Shown here: positions 1 to 9,032 of the stretch, piece by piece
Position numbering within the stretch: position 1 is the first letter of the stretch
Layout: each line of letters begins with the position of its first letter
From: Catenulispora yoronensis
Lineage (GTDB): Bacteria; Actinomycetota; Actinomycetes; Streptomycetales; Catenulisporaceae
Reading direction: 5' to 3'
Assembly: GCF_039531695.1 (NCBI RefSeq)
Contig: NZ_BAAAQN010000052.1
Location: forward strand, 1-64,000
DNA length: 64,000 nt
Notes under the pieces: model-generated
Told to the model about the DNA's origin: nothing
Seen by the model: the letters and a program-made list of their open reading frames with translations, nothing else
The model's database searches: none
Program-made: the position numbers and the translations under genes

Positions 1-1
1 G

Positions 2-1033
2 GTGGCCGGGACCGGCGGGGCGGGCGGGACCGGCGACGGCAGCGGCGGCCGCCGGGCCCGCGCCCGCGCCCGCGAGACCCGCCGCCTGCTGGCCGCCTCG
101 GTGCTCCAGCGGCAAGGCGCGGCCGTCGTGCTGGTGCTGCTCAGCGCCTACGCGTGGTTCGCCTACCCGCACTTCGGGACCGGCGACAACCTGCGCGACC
201 TGGCGTTGCAGAGCTCGTTCCTGGCGGTGATCGCGCTGGGCATGACCTTCGTCATCATCACCGGCGGCATCGACCTTTCGGTCGGCTCGGTCTACGCCCT
301 CGGCGGGGTGCTGGCCGCGTACGGGGCACGCGGCGGCTTCTTCGGCGCGCTGCTGCTGCCGCTGGCGGCGTGCACGGCGATCGGCCTGGTCCAGGGGCTG
401 ATCATCGCGCGGACCGGGATGGCGCCGTTCATCGTCACCCTGGCCGGGATGCTGTTCGCCCGCGGCCTGCTGCTGGCGATCACCCACGAGGGGTCGGAGA
501 CGTATCACATCGCCGACCACTCGGTGTTCCTCAACCTGGGCCGCGGCACCTGGCTCGGCGTCGGGCACCCGGTGTGGTTCACGGCGGCGCTGTTCGCCGT
601 CGGGGCCCTGGTGCTCCGCCGCACCCGCTTCGGCCAGGCGCTGTTCGCCATCGGCGGCTCGGAGTCCTCGGCCCGGCTGATGGGCCTGCCGGTGGTGCGC
701 GACAAGGTCGTCGTCTACGCCCTGTCCGGCGCGCTGGCCGGGTTCGCCGGGGCGATGACCGCCGCGTACGTGCAGTCCGGCGTCACGGTGATCGGCGTGG
801 GCACGGAGCTCGACGCCATCGCCGCCGTGGTGATCGGCGGCACGCTGCTGGTCGGCGGCGCGGGCACGGTGCTGGGGACGCTGGTCGGCGTGCTGCTGCG
901 CAACGTCATCCAGAACATCATCAACCAGATCGGCAGCCTGGACAGCAACTACCAGTCGGTGGTCAGCGGCGGGTTCCTGCTGCTGGTCGTGGTGGCCCAG
1001 CGCTGGCTCACCACCCGGCGGGTCCGCACCTGA
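2..1033 (+). CDS. Ribose/xylose-type ABC sugar transporter permease (RbsC family), possibly 5'-truncated
   Basis: Membrane subunit of a CUT2-type sugar importer that forms the channel for a pentose or similar sugar delivered by a periplasmic-type binding protein. From residue about 38 onward the protein is a series of hydrophobic helices; the family motif GGIDLSVGS is at residues 88-96 and the cytoplasmic coupling loop reads GGSESSARLMG. The first 30 residues are Gly/Arg-rich and look non-conserved. A GTG lies at position 2, but the window edge is so close that the true start may be upstream. Its binding protein and ATPase are presumably outside the window; a mutarotase gene follows 105 bp downstream in the same direction. 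Confidence 0.9.
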   Translation: MAGTGGAGGTGDGSGGRRARARARETRRLLAASVLQRQGAAVVLVLLSAYAWFAYPHFGTGDNLRDLALQSSFLAVIALGMTFVIITGGIDLSVGSVYALGGVLAAYGARGGFFGALLLPLAACTAIGLVQGLIIARTGMAPFIVTLAGMLFARGLLLAITHEGSETYHIADHSVFLNLGRGTWLGVGHPVWFTAALFAVGALVLRRTRFGQALFAIGGSESSARLMGLPVVRDKVVVYALSGALAGFAGAMTAAYVQSGVTVIGVGTELDAIAAVVIGGTLLVGGAGTVLGTLVGVLLRNVIQNIINQIGSLDSNYQSVVSGGFLLLVVVAQRWLTTRRVRT

Positions 1034-1138
1034 CCGCGCCTCCGACCCCGCGCCTCCGACGCCGCGCGCCGGCACAGCCTCCGCCTCCGCGCCGCGCCGC
1101 CCCGCTCCTCCGCCGGACCCGAGCAGGAAGACCCCGCC

Positions 1139-1576
1139 ATGCTGCGCTATCCGCTGATCCACCCACCCCTGCTGGAGGTCCTGGCCGGCGCCGGCCACGG
1201 CAGCAGAATCCTGATAGCCGATGCCAACTACGCCCACCGCACCAACAGCCACGCCCGGGCCCGGGTGATCCACCTGAACCTGCGCCCGGGCCTGGTGACG
1301 GTCGAGCAGGTGCTGGAGGTGGTGTCCTCGGCGGTGCCGATCGAGGCCGCCGCCATGATGGAGCCCGACGACGGCACCGCGGTGACCCTGGAGGCGGACT
1401 ACCGCAAGCACCTGGAGCGGCAGACCCCGTTGCGGATGCTGGGCCGGCAGGCATTCTACGCCGCCTGTCTGGACCCGGCGCTGGACGCCACGGTCGCGAC
1501 CGGGGACCAGCGGCACTTCGCGAACATCCTGCTGACGATCGGGGCACTGCCGGCGCGGAACGGAGAGGCGGGGTAG
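1139..1576 (+). CDS. RbsD/FucU family sugar mutarotase
   Basis: A 145-residue protein of the RbsD/FucU family, which interconverts pyranose/furanose or alpha/beta anomers of sugars such as ribose or fucose so that the kinase or isomerase can use them. The family core is visible at the N-terminus: a hydrophobic PLI-HPPLLEVLA helix, then AGHGS (residues about 17-21) with the catalytic His, and IADAN (about 25-29). Length matches the family. It follows the sugar permease and is probably the last gene of that transport operon. RbsD and FucU subtypes cannot be separated by eye. It converges with the next gene, leaving only 42 bp between stops. Confidence 0.85.
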   Translation: MLRYPLIHPPLLEVLAGAGHGSRILIADANYAHRTNSHARARVIHLNLRPGLVTVEQVLEVVSSAVPIEAAAMMEPDDGTAVTLEADYRKHLERQTPLRMLGRQAFYAACLDPALDATVATGDQRHFANILLTIGALPARNGEAG

Positions 1577-1618
1577 CAGGGCAGCGAGGTAGCGAGCCGG
1601 CCGGGCGGCGGCCGCGCC

Positions 1619-4234
1619 TCACGGACAGCCGTGCCCGCCCTCGAAATCAGTCGCCTTGCCCAGCGGCCACGCGACCTCCTTGGACCACTCGGCGGAACCG
1701 TCGCGATGGACGAAGACTATGGGCATCGCTTTGTTGACGGGGTTGTGGGTGGTCGGATCGAAGGCGATGTAGCCGCTGGCGCCGGCATAGGGAGTGCCGC
1801 AGTCAACACTGCTCAGGTCGGCGCCGATCGAGCCGGGATCGTCATGGGCCTGGTCCTGAAGCGAGTTCGTCTTGGCGACGGCGAACGACAGGACACCGAC
1901 CGCGTCGGCGGAGACGATGGCCAGGCCGTCCTGGAAATCGCTGCCGGTGAACATGCCGGCGGCGCCGACGCGGTCGGCGGCGAACTGGTCGCGGAGGCGT
2001 TTGAGCGTGGCCGCGGGCGCGGCACCGAGACTGGTCCCGATGTCCTCGGCGGCGAGGGCGGTGACGGCGATCCGGTAATTGAACGCGCCGTACGGCAGGG
2101 CCGTGGCCGGGTCGATCAGATTGGTGCCGTCGTCCCCGGTGACGATCGTCGCGACGTCGCCCCGGTGGCAGCTGTCGGTTTTCAATACATTGAGAAGGCT
2201 TCTGAGCGCGGTGCCTCGGCCGGCGAAATACGTGATGTCCGACGGGACCCCGCAGTAGGACTGCTGGTGTCCCTCCAGCAACGACTCCACGCGCTTCGGA
2301 TACTCGTCGTTGCCCTCGTAGGTCATGGTCTCGGCGGGCTTCAACTGGCCGAAGGCCACGCCGAGGGACGTGACGTAGGCGTCGTTCTGGTTCGTGTCCT
2401 CGAACAGCACGGCTCTGGAGTGCGGCAGCTTGCTCGTCTGAAGGTACTGCCGGACCGCGTCCGCTTCTTGGGAGTTGGTGCCGACCACCCGGTAGAAGCC
2501 GTTGATCGCCGTTCCCGCGTCCGTCATCCCGATCGCGTCGTCCGTGATGTCCGAACCGACGACCGTGAAGTGGTCGCCGGGGCCGTCGGCGAGCTGCCGG
2601 ATCGCCGCCTTGGCATTCTTCGAGGACTGGCCGATGCCGACGACGGCGGCGATGCGCTGAGCCTTGGCGGCGGCGCGGATCTCGGCGACGGCGTCCTGCT
2701 CCCCGTCGGCATGGGTTCCGAAATTGGCGAGCAGGAGCCGGTACCGGATCCGGCTGTGGTGGTCCGCCGCGTCGGCGTTGGCCAGCTCCGTCTGAGCGAT
2801 CGCCCCCTCCACGGCGTGCCGGACCCCTGCGAACGTCAGGCTGGTCGAGTCGTTCGGCGTCATCTCCTGCAAGAAGACCAGCGAGACGGTGTACACCTGA
2901 TCTTCAGGGCGCCGCGAGGCGTTCTCCTTGGCGACGGTGTCGTCCAGATCCTGGTTGTCCTTTTTGAGCCACTGTTCCAAGGGCGCCAGCGGATCATGGC
3001 TGACGAACTCCCCGGAGTCGATGTCCACCCCCACGCACGCCTTCGCGTCCCCGTTGTACCGCAGCCCCTCCCCGCACGGCGTCCGCAGCGCGATCGGCAC
3101 GGCCACGCCGGCCGCGACGAGCGCGAACGCCGACGTGCCGATCGCAGCCTGCTGCCAGCGCCGGCGGCGGCGCCACCAGCCGGACGCCGACGGCCCGCCG
3201 GCCTGCCCGGCCGGCGCGGTCGGCTTCTCGTGCTCGAACAGGCGCCCGAAGCGTTGCAGGTCCTCGCGGTCGCCGCGCGCCGAACGGCCGAACAGGAACC
3301 CGACCTCCTGGCGGACCAGCTCGGCCAGGACCGCGTCCGGGATCCACGGCAGGCGCTCGTCGCGGCCCGGCAGGCCGCCGCCCGGCACCGGGCGCGGCAC
3401 CGTCCAGATGTCGCCGGCCAGCCACAGCGCCGCGAGCAGCCGGGTCACCGAACGCTCCTCGTCGCCGACCGTGCCCAGATCCGACGGCTGCACGCAGTCG
3501 GCGAACGCCCGCGCCGTGCCGATCTCGCGCGGGGTCGGGCAGGGCGCCTGCGCCGCGAGGCACACCATGCGGATCCACTGCGAGGTGGTCACGGTGTTGA
3601 CGTTGAACTGATCGTTCAGGATCCGCGCGGCGTTCTTCACGTTGCCCAGGGCCAATTGGCAGTAGGCGAGCCGCTCCGGGTGCTGGTCCTCCGGCGGCAG
3701 CTGCTTGTCGGCGGCCGTGGTGGCGTTGAGCAGCCTGCTGTAGCGGTCCTCGTACGTCGGCAGGCCGCCGGCCCCGCCCGACGCCCCCGCCCCGTCCCGC
3801 CGCGCCAGCAGGCCGGTCAGGGCGGCGGCCAGGAACGGATGCAGGGCCGGGGCGGCCGGCACGAACGGCTCGATCGTCGGCGCCACCTCGGCCGGCGCCA
3901 TGCCCCACAGGTTCCCGCGCATCCCCTCCAGGACCCGGGTCGTCGTGGGCCCAGCCATGCCGCTGCGGCCGGTGGTGCTGATCAGCCACGGCGCGCGCAC
4001 CTCGGCGCTGGCGGTGACGAGTTCGTCCAGGGTGATCGCGCCGCCGAGGCTGCCCGACGGGCCCAGGACGCCGGACAGGAGCCCGGTGAGCAGCGCCTCC
4101 AGGTCCGGCGTGGGGACGGTGACGCAGTCCCGCCGCCCCGGCTCGGCCTCGACCACGGTCCGGGCCAGCAGGGTGACGGCTTGCGGGAGCCCGGCCGCGC
4201 ACTGGGCGACGAAGTCCTCGATGCCCGCGCTCAT
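1619..4234 (-). CDS. Membrane-anchored receptor with periplasmic-binding-protein-like (PBP type I) ligand domain
   Basis: 871 residues. The start at 4234 is chosen because its ATG overlaps the stop of the upstream ATPase gene (ATGA); an in-frame extension to 4615 lies wholly inside that gene. Residues about 1-355 are predicted cytoplasmic, mostly helical and without a familiar motif. Basic residues (WRRRRRW) precede one transmembrane helix at about 362-382. The C-terminal ~490 residues resemble the leucine/branched-chain amino-acid binding fold (AVVGIGQSS, VVGSDITDD, AVLFEDTNQND), with Cys residues that could pair outside the cell. Such proteins are often annotated as ABC substrate-binding proteins, but no permease is adjacent and the topology is receptor-like. 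A role as ligand sensor working with the coupled NTPase is inferred. Confidence 0.7.
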   Translation of the reverse strand: MSAGIEDFVAQCAAGLPQAVTLLARTVVEAEPGRRDCVTVPTPDLEALLTGLLSGVLGPSGSLGGAITLDELVTASAEVRAPWLISTTGRSGMAGPTTTRVLEGMRGNLWGMAPAEVAPTIEPFVPAAPALHPFLAAALTGLLARRDGAGASGGAGGLPTYEDRYSRLLNATTAADKQLPPEDQHPERLAYCQLALGNVKNAARILNDQFNVNTVTTSQWIRMVCLAAQAPCPTPREIGTARAFADCVQPSDLGTVGDEERSVTRLLAALWLAGDIWTVPRPVPGGGLPGRDERLPWIPDAVLAELVRQEVGFLFGRSARGDREDLQRFGRLFEHEKPTAPAGQAGGPSASGWWRRRRRWQQAAIGTSAFALVAAGVAVPIALRTPCGEGLRYNGDAKACVGVDIDSGEFVSHDPLAPLEQWLKKDNQDLDDTVAKENASRRPEDQVYTVSLVFLQEMTPNDSTSLTFAGVRHAVEGAIAQTELANADAADHHSRIRYRLLLANFGTHADGEQDAVAEIRAAAKAQRIAAVVGIGQSSKNAKAAIRQLADGPGDHFTVVGSDITDDAIGMTDAGTAINGFYRVVGTNSQEADAVRQYLQTSKLPHSRAVLFEDTNQNDAYVTSLGVAFGQLKPAETMTYEGNDEYPKRVESLLEGHQQSYCGVPSDITYFAGRGTALRSLLNVLKTDSCHRGDVATIVTGDDGTNLIDPATALPYGAFNYRIAVTALAAEDIGTSLGAAPAATLKRLRDQFAADRVGAAGMFTGSDFQDGLAIVSADAVGVLSFAVAKTNSLQDQAHDDPGSIGADLSSVDCGTPYAGASGYIAFDPTTHNPVNKAMPIVFVHRDGSAEWSKEVAWPLGKATDFEGGHGCP

Positions 4235-5358
4235 GCCGCCACCGCCTTCGCGGCGGTCGCCAGCGCCGCCATCTCCTCGTGACGCGCCGGATCGAGGCGG
4301 ACCGGCAGGTAGCCGGGTCTGCCGTGGTCTCTCCAGGCCTCGCGGGCGGTCGCGCAGGTCGGCACCGGGGCGCCGTAGCCCGGGTCGGTCTGGCACAGCG
4401 GGCGCCAGGGGCCGGTGACGTCGGCCGGCAGCCAGCTGCCGGCGGTGCCGATCACCAGCAGCGGGAAGGGTTTGGCGTCCCGGACGGCGGCGCTGCGCAG
4501 GCCGTGCAGGGTCTGCAGGAACCGGATCCCGGCCGCGCTGTCGGCGTTGTCGGCCAGCAGCACCCAGTGGTGGCCGAGGCGGCGTGGGTGGTTCTGATAG
4601 TCGTGGTGGCACCACTGGCAGCCGACGCGGTCGGCCGAGGCCAGCCGGGTGTGGTTCTCGCGCAGGTCCTCGGCCAGCGCCGCCATCGCGACGGTCTCCT
4701 GGTCCGCGGGCGGGAGTTTCGCCAGTTGCAGCAGGCGGCCGAAGGAGTCCGTGCCGCTCAGGAGGCTGATTGTCTTGATCCAGTTCAACGCCGCGTGCCA
4801 GGCGAGGCGCTGGTTCAGGTTCAGGCCGGCCCCGGCCGCGCGGACGGCGGCGGCGCGGGTCGCGGCGGTGAACCCGGTCGGGGCGACGCGCTGGACGGCC
4901 GTCGCCAGCCGCCGGGCCTCGTCAGGGCTCTTGGCCGCGCCGCGGAGCAGGCGGGACACGGCGACGTCGGCGGAGGCCCCGGCCATCTTCCAGAACCTGC
5001 CGCGCATCGCGCCCGCCCGCGCGCCGGTGAGGACGCCGTCCAGATCGGCGGTGAGCGCCAGTTCGACCATCTCGAAGCGCCGGAACCGCGCCTGCCGCCG
5101 ATGCGGCCACGAGGTGGTCAGGCCGCGCACGACCGCCAGCGCGACGGCGAGCGGCCCGGCGTCGCCGACGGCCGCCAGATCGACGCGGGTGTGGACGATA
5201 TCCGGGCCCAGCGTCTCGGCGAGGACGCCGAGGCTGTGCGTGCGCCCGCTGCCGCGCGGACCCAGCAGGATCACGATCGGCCGCGGCAGATCGACGTCGG
5301 GGAAGGAATCGTGCGGAAGCAGGTCTTTCACAAGCGTCAACGCCCCGTGCTCAGCCAT
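4231..5358 (-). CDS. P-loop NTPase, coupled to the receptor gene, with atypical Walker A
   Basis: 375 residues counting from the ATG at 5358, which has AGAGGA about 7 nt upstream; a longer in-frame start at 5421 lacks this. Residues about 25-45 read VILLGPRGSGRTHS, a Walker A motif with Arg where Lys is usual. A hydrophobic strand ending in Asp (HHWVLLADNAD, near residue 270) could be Walker B. Several Cys/His near residues 255-265 (CQWCHH) might bind metal. The rest is helical and unrecognised. It shares a 4-bp ATGA overlap with the receptor gene, so the two are almost certainly co-translated and may act as a membrane sensing complex. Whether it still hydrolyses NTP is uncertain because of the Lys-to-Arg change. 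Confidence 0.6.
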   Translation of the reverse strand: MAEHGALTLVKDLLPHDSFPDVDLPRPIVILLGPRGSGRTHSLGVLAETLGPDIVHTRVDLAAVGDAGPLAVALAVVRGLTTSWPHRRQARFRRFEMVELALTADLDGVLTGARAGAMRGRFWKMAGASADVAVSRLLRGAAKSPDEARRLATAVQRVAPTGFTAATRAAAVRAAGAGLNLNQRLAWHAALNWIKTISLLSGTDSFGRLLQLAKLPPADQETVAMAALAEDLRENHTRLASADRVGCQWCHHDYQNHPRRLGHHWVLLADNADSAAGIRFLQTLHGLRSAAVRDAKPFPLLVIGTAGSWLPADVTGPWRPLCQTDPGYGAPVPTCATAREAWRDHGRPGYLPVRLDPARHEEMAALATAAKAVAA

Positions 5359-5566
5359 GGAGAATCCTCTTCGCCGCGGTGAGGCGCCATCACGTCCACC
5401 GCCGATGATGTGGCAAGACAACGGAGAGTAGGCGATTGGTTGCCGAGCTGCTGGCGAATAACGATTTCTGGCCGTGTCACTGGGAGGTATCCCCGCACGT
5501 TCGAGCTTCCGGTGCGGGAAGGCTGCTCGAAAGGGAGAGAATCAGTGTAAAGAGGCTCGGTTCGGT

Positions 5567-6259
5567 TCAGTCCTGGGCGCCGTGGCCGATATGGTTGGCC
5601 GATTCCTCGGCCGGTTGTTGCTCGGGGCACTGCTCCTCGGTCTGCGACATCAGCGCCCTGTAACGGTCGGCCGCCGCGTGGTCGCCGCGCTCGACCGAGA
5701 CCGCCAGCATCTTGCCGATCGCGAGGAAATGGCCCGCGTCGGCGGCTTTGCGATACAGGGCCACGGCATCGTCCGCCTTGCCGAGTTCTTCCAGGACGGT
5801 ACCGGCGAGAAAGACCCCGCGCGGGTCGCTCCCCTCCCCCGCCGCGCACGCCCAGTGTTCTGCTTCCTGGACCTCACCCCGGTCCATGAGCCACCTCGTG
5901 AGGTCCAGCCGGGCCTGCTGGTCCCCGGCTTCGGCGGCCTCGCGGAACCAGCGCAGCGCCAGGTCCTCGTCGCCGCGCTCCCGGGCCAGGCGGCCGGTGG
6001 CCCACATCGCGGCCGGGTCGTTGCGCTCGCGCGCCATCCGGTAGAAGCGCTCGGCGAGGGCGAGTTCGTCCTGCTCCTCGTGCAGGCGGCCCAGCCTGGT
6101 CATGGCGCCCCGGTCGCCGGCCTGGACCGCGACCTGGAGCCAGTGCTGGGCCCCCTCGTGGTCGCCGCGCTCGTACAGCAGACGGGCGATCTCGTCCATG
6201 GCGGAGAAGTCCCCCGCTTCGGCGGCGGGCAACAAGGCGTCGATCTCGCCCCGGTCCAT
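5567..6259 (-). CDS. Sel1-like/TPR repeat protein
   Basis: 230 residues from the ATG at 6259, which is preceded by a strong ribosome site (GAGGAGGT, 4 nt spacing); the longer frame to 6427 is rejected. The protein is a series of about five 36-residue helical repeats of the Sel1/TPR type (for example GDFSAMDEIARLLYERGD and GDRGAMTRLGRLHEEQD), a scaffold for protein-protein contacts. No signal peptide or membrane helix. The C-terminus is Glu/Gln-rich. It is transcribed divergently from the EACC1-caspase pair and in the same direction as the NTPase-receptor pair, so it may be an adaptor for either; that is inference from position only. Confidence 0.75.
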   Translation of the reverse strand: MDRGEIDALLPAAEAGDFSAMDEIARLLYERGDHEGAQHWLQVAVQAGDRGAMTRLGRLHEEQDELALAERFYRMARERNDPAAMWATGRLARERGDEDLALRWFREAAEAGDQQARLDLTRWLMDRGEVQEAEHWACAAGEGSDPRGVFLAGTVLEELGKADDAVALYRKAADAGHFLAIGKMLAVSVERGDHAAADRYRALMSQTEEQCPEQQPAEESANHIGHGAQD

Positions 6260-6375
6260 GCGACCTCCTCGGAAAGCCGGTTCGGTGAAAGTAGGATCGC
6301 ATGGCCGGGCCGACTGAATCAGAACCCTGGCGCGGGCATGGCGAGGACGTCGAGGAGCAGAACGGGAGCGATCGG

Positions 6376-6801
6376 GTGGAAGCACGCATCTTCGTGGACG
6401 AGGGCGCGCTGGAGGACATCGGCTCACTGGATCAGTGGCTGGCGAACGAGGACGCCTTCCGGGGCCGGGTGAAGGCGGTCCGCAAGCCGATCGGCCCGGA
6501 GGAGATGGGCGGCGCGGTCGAGCTGCTGTCGGTCGCGGTCAGTCCCGGCGGCGCGGGGGCGGTCCTGGCGTCGTCGCTGACCACGTGGCTGCTGACCCGG
6601 CGGTCGAAGGCGAAGCTGCGGATCGAGGCCGACGACCGGGTCGTGGTGCTGGAGCTGGCGACGGTCGACGAGGTCGGACCGCTGCTGGAACGGCTGCTGC
6701 TGAGCCCCGGCACCAAGAACGGTGACGGCGGGAGCATTGGCGGCGGGACCACCGGCGACAGCAGCACCGGCGACGGGAACGGTGACGAACCCCGGCGATG
6801 A
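6376..6801 (+). CDS. Effector-associated constant component EACC1-like protein
   Basis: 141 residues from the GTG at 6376, preceded by GGGAG at 7 nt; an ATG at 6301 in the same frame would add 25 residues without a better ribosome site. The pattern fits the actinobacterial EACC1 family: an N-terminal strand, then SLDQWLANEDAFRGRV, a Gly-rich amphipathic stretch (SPGGAGAVLASSLTTWLLTRR, about 53-75) and a beta strand pair (KLRIEADDRVVVLEL). The last ~30 residues are Gly/Asp/Ser/Thr low complexity. EACC1 proteins are known as constant partners of variable effector genes in predicted ternary conflict systems. Its ATGA overlap with the caspase-like gene supports joint function. Biochemical role unknown. 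Confidence 0.75.
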   Translation: MEARIFVDEGALEDIGSLDQWLANEDAFRGRVKAVRKPIGPEEMGGAVELLSVAVSPGGAGAVLASSLTTWLLTRRSKAKLRIEADDRVVVLELATVDEVGPLLERLLLSPGTKNGDGGSIGGGTTGDSSTGDGNGDEPRR

Positions 6802-8714
6802 CGATCGAGGTCACCGAGTCGGTACGCCGGCACGCGATCCTGATCGGCGTCCCGGACTACCAGCACGAGAGTTACCTCCCCCTGCGCGCGGCCGGCAACA
6901 GCGTCGCCGCGATGCGCCAGGTGCTGGAGGACGCCGAGCTGTGCGACTGGCCGGACAAGATCACGGTCCTGGACTCCCGGGCCCCGGCGAGCGAACTGCT
7001 GGTCGACATCGAGGACCTCGCCGAGGCCACCACCGAGGTCCTGCTGCTCTACTACGTCGGCCACGGCGACCTGACCCGCCGCGGCGAACTCTGCCTGACC
7101 GTGCGCGGCACCCGGCCGGACCGCCTGCGGAACACCTCGCTGCCGTGGGAGTCAGTGGCCGAATGCCTCCAGGCCAGTCCGGCCGGCGTCCGGATCACCA
7201 TCCTCGACTGCTGTTTCGCGGGCCGCGCGATCGAGGCGCTGTCCGGCACCGAGTCCACGCTGTTGGCCAACCTGACGGACGTCAGGGGCATCTACACGCT
7301 GACCGCCACGATGGGGAACAACGTCGCGCACGTTCCGCGCGGGGAACTCCAGGAGCACGCGTGTACTTCGTTCACTGACACGCTCGTCGGGCTGATGCGG
7401 GAAGGGCTTCCCGGGAAGCCGACGAAGCTGTCGTTCGAGGTGTTGTTCCCGGAGTTGAAACGTCGGCTGCAAGTGGCGAAACTGCCGCTCCCGAACCAGC
7501 GGGGGACGGATACGGTCGCGCACTTCCCGTTCGTGGCGAACCGGGCGCTGCGGCCGGGGGCGGTCGCGTCGCCCGGCCATGGACAGCGGACCACGTCGCG
7601 TGCGGCACTCCTGCCGAGCGAGCGGGTCGACGGCCTGGTCGACGAGTGTCTCCAGACGCTTCGCGAGATGGAGAGCCCGGCGGACCGGCAACGCACCTTG
7701 TCCAATGTCGCGGAGGTCCTCACCGCCGCCGACCCGGCCAAGGCCCGGATCCTGGTGGAGCTGGCGGCCAACGAGGCCGAACGAGTGAAAGTGCTGGCGC
7801 CGATGGCCCTGGCCCTGGCCGATATCGACCAGCTGCGCGCCATCGAGTTGATCGACCTGATTGCCGACCGCCACCCCGTCAAGTACCAGACGATGGCCCG
7901 CGCGGCGGTGCTCATGGCCACTGCTCGCCCGCGCGAATCCCAAGCCCTCGCGGCGGCGGCCATCCGACTGACCAGTCGTGTGGTCACCGACAGCAACAAC
8001 GAGCACGAGTTCGGGCTGGCGATCGATGCCAGGGCGACGGCGGCGGCCATCACCGATCCGGACCGCGGCGAGCGTCTGTTGCGCTCGATGCCCAGTACAG
8101 GCAGTCGTTCTTGGGCCATGTCCAATGTGGCGACGGCCATCGCCGTCACTGATCCGGAGCGTGCCGAGCGGCTGGCGAACAGCATCGCCGAGAGCGACGC
8201 CAAGGTGGCGGCGCTGATCGGCATCGCCGCTGTCATCGCCCCGCACCGGCGCACGGAGGCCCTTGCCGACGCGGCGGCCGCGACCTTGGAGCAGGTCGAG
8301 CGAGGCCGACCGGTGACGCGAGCCGTCCATCTCATCGGCACCGCGCTGCCGCGGATCATCCGCGTCGTCGTTCCGAGGGACCTCAACCTGGCCGAATACA
8401 TTGTCCGGCTGTTTCCCGAGCATCCGCTCCGGGCGCACGGGCTCGCCCGCCTCGCTCGACAGATCGCGGGCTTCGCACCCGGTTTCGTCACCGGATACCT
8501 CACCGAAGCGGAGGAGATGGTTCCCGTGCGGCCCCACCCCAGAGACTTCCTGGGGACCATGGCGCTGCTCGCCGCCGGATGGTCGCAGGTGCGGGCGGCC
8601 GACGCGGTCACGTTCGCCAACCGGGCCGAGATCCTCGCCCGGGACGGCGCCTCGGATCCGGAGCGCGTCACGAATCTCGCCCTGCTCGCCGCCCGGTGGG
8701 CCGAGCGTCCCTGA
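6798..8714 (+). CDS. Caspase-like (C14 family) peptidase with C-terminal helical repeats
   Basis: 638 residues. The first ~250 are a caspase/metacaspase fold: RHAILIGVPDY strand, VLLLYYVGHGD with the catalytic His at residue 89, and TILDCCFAG with the catalytic Cys (139, next to 138). Both dyad residues are present, so the enzyme should be active. Residues about 270-635 are helical repeats, roughly 40 residues each, many containing a DP[AED]RAERL-type motif (LTAADPAKARIL, AITDPDRGERLL, AVTDPERAERLA), probably an oligomerisation or target-recognition array. No signal peptide; likely cytoplasmic. It overlaps the EACC1-like gene by 4 bp. By analogy with bacterial conflict systems it may be a suicidal or regulatory effector; its trigger and substrate are unknown. 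Confidence 0.85.
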   Translation: MTIEVTESVRRHAILIGVPDYQHESYLPLRAAGNSVAAMRQVLEDAELCDWPDKITVLDSRAPASELLVDIEDLAEATTEVLLLYYVGHGDLTRRGELCLTVRGTRPDRLRNTSLPWESVAECLQASPAGVRITILDCCFAGRAIEALSGTESTLLANLTDVRGIYTLTATMGNNVAHVPRGELQEHACTSFTDTLVGLMREGLPGKPTKLSFEVLFPELKRRLQVAKLPLPNQRGTDTVAHFPFVANRALRPGAVASPGHGQRTTSRAALLPSERVDGLVDECLQTLREMESPADRQRTLSNVAEVLTAADPAKARILVELAANEAERVKVLAPMALALADIDQLRAIELIDLIADRHPVKYQTMARAAVLMATARPRESQALAAAAIRLTSRVVTDSNNEHEFGLAIDARATAAAITDPDRGERLLRSMPSTGSRSWAMSNVATAIAVTDPERAERLANSIAESDAKVAALIGIAAVIAPHRRTEALADAAAATLEQVERGRPVTRAVHLIGTALPRIIRVVVPRDLNLAEYIVRLFPEHPLRAHGLARLARQIAGFAPGFVTGYLTEAEEMVPVRPHPRDFLGTMALLAAGWSQVRAADAVTFANRAEILARDGASDPERVTNLALLAARWAERP

Positions 8715-9032
8715 GCGCGCGTCCAACCGGTCCTTCGGGCGGGCCTCATGACGAATTATTCCGGCTTCTCTCGCGCGTCGACGCGCAGGTGATCCGCACT
8801 CCCGGCGCACGCGCAGCGTGATCAGTCGGACACCCAGGCTGTCTCAAAGCAATGGGTTTCCGCTAGCATGCCTCTCGCTCGAACAAAGCAGCTCCCTGTT
8901 TCGGCGTCGTCGGGTCGTCCCTTGACAGAGCTTTGATTGCTTTGATCGCACGGTCGCACCACTCCCCAATGCACCACGGCACAGCTCGCCATTACTTGAG
9001 GCGCCGGTCAGCGCGGATCCAGAGGGCCACCT
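8715..9032 (+). other. Intergenic, 318 bp, no gene seen
   Basis: No convincing reading frame with coding character in this gap between the caspase-like gene and the conservon kinase. A consensus-like TTGACA at 8922-8927 may be a -35 element for the downstream operon, but no good -10 hexamer stands 16-18 bp further on. I see no clear terminator hairpin after the caspase-like gene. Confidence 0.4.

Noticed and set aside
1619..4615. A longer receptor protein starting at 4615
   Set aside because: The extra N-terminus overlaps the NTPase gene over 380 bp and is Pro/Arg-rich; the ATG at 4234 overlapping the NTPase stop is the natural start.
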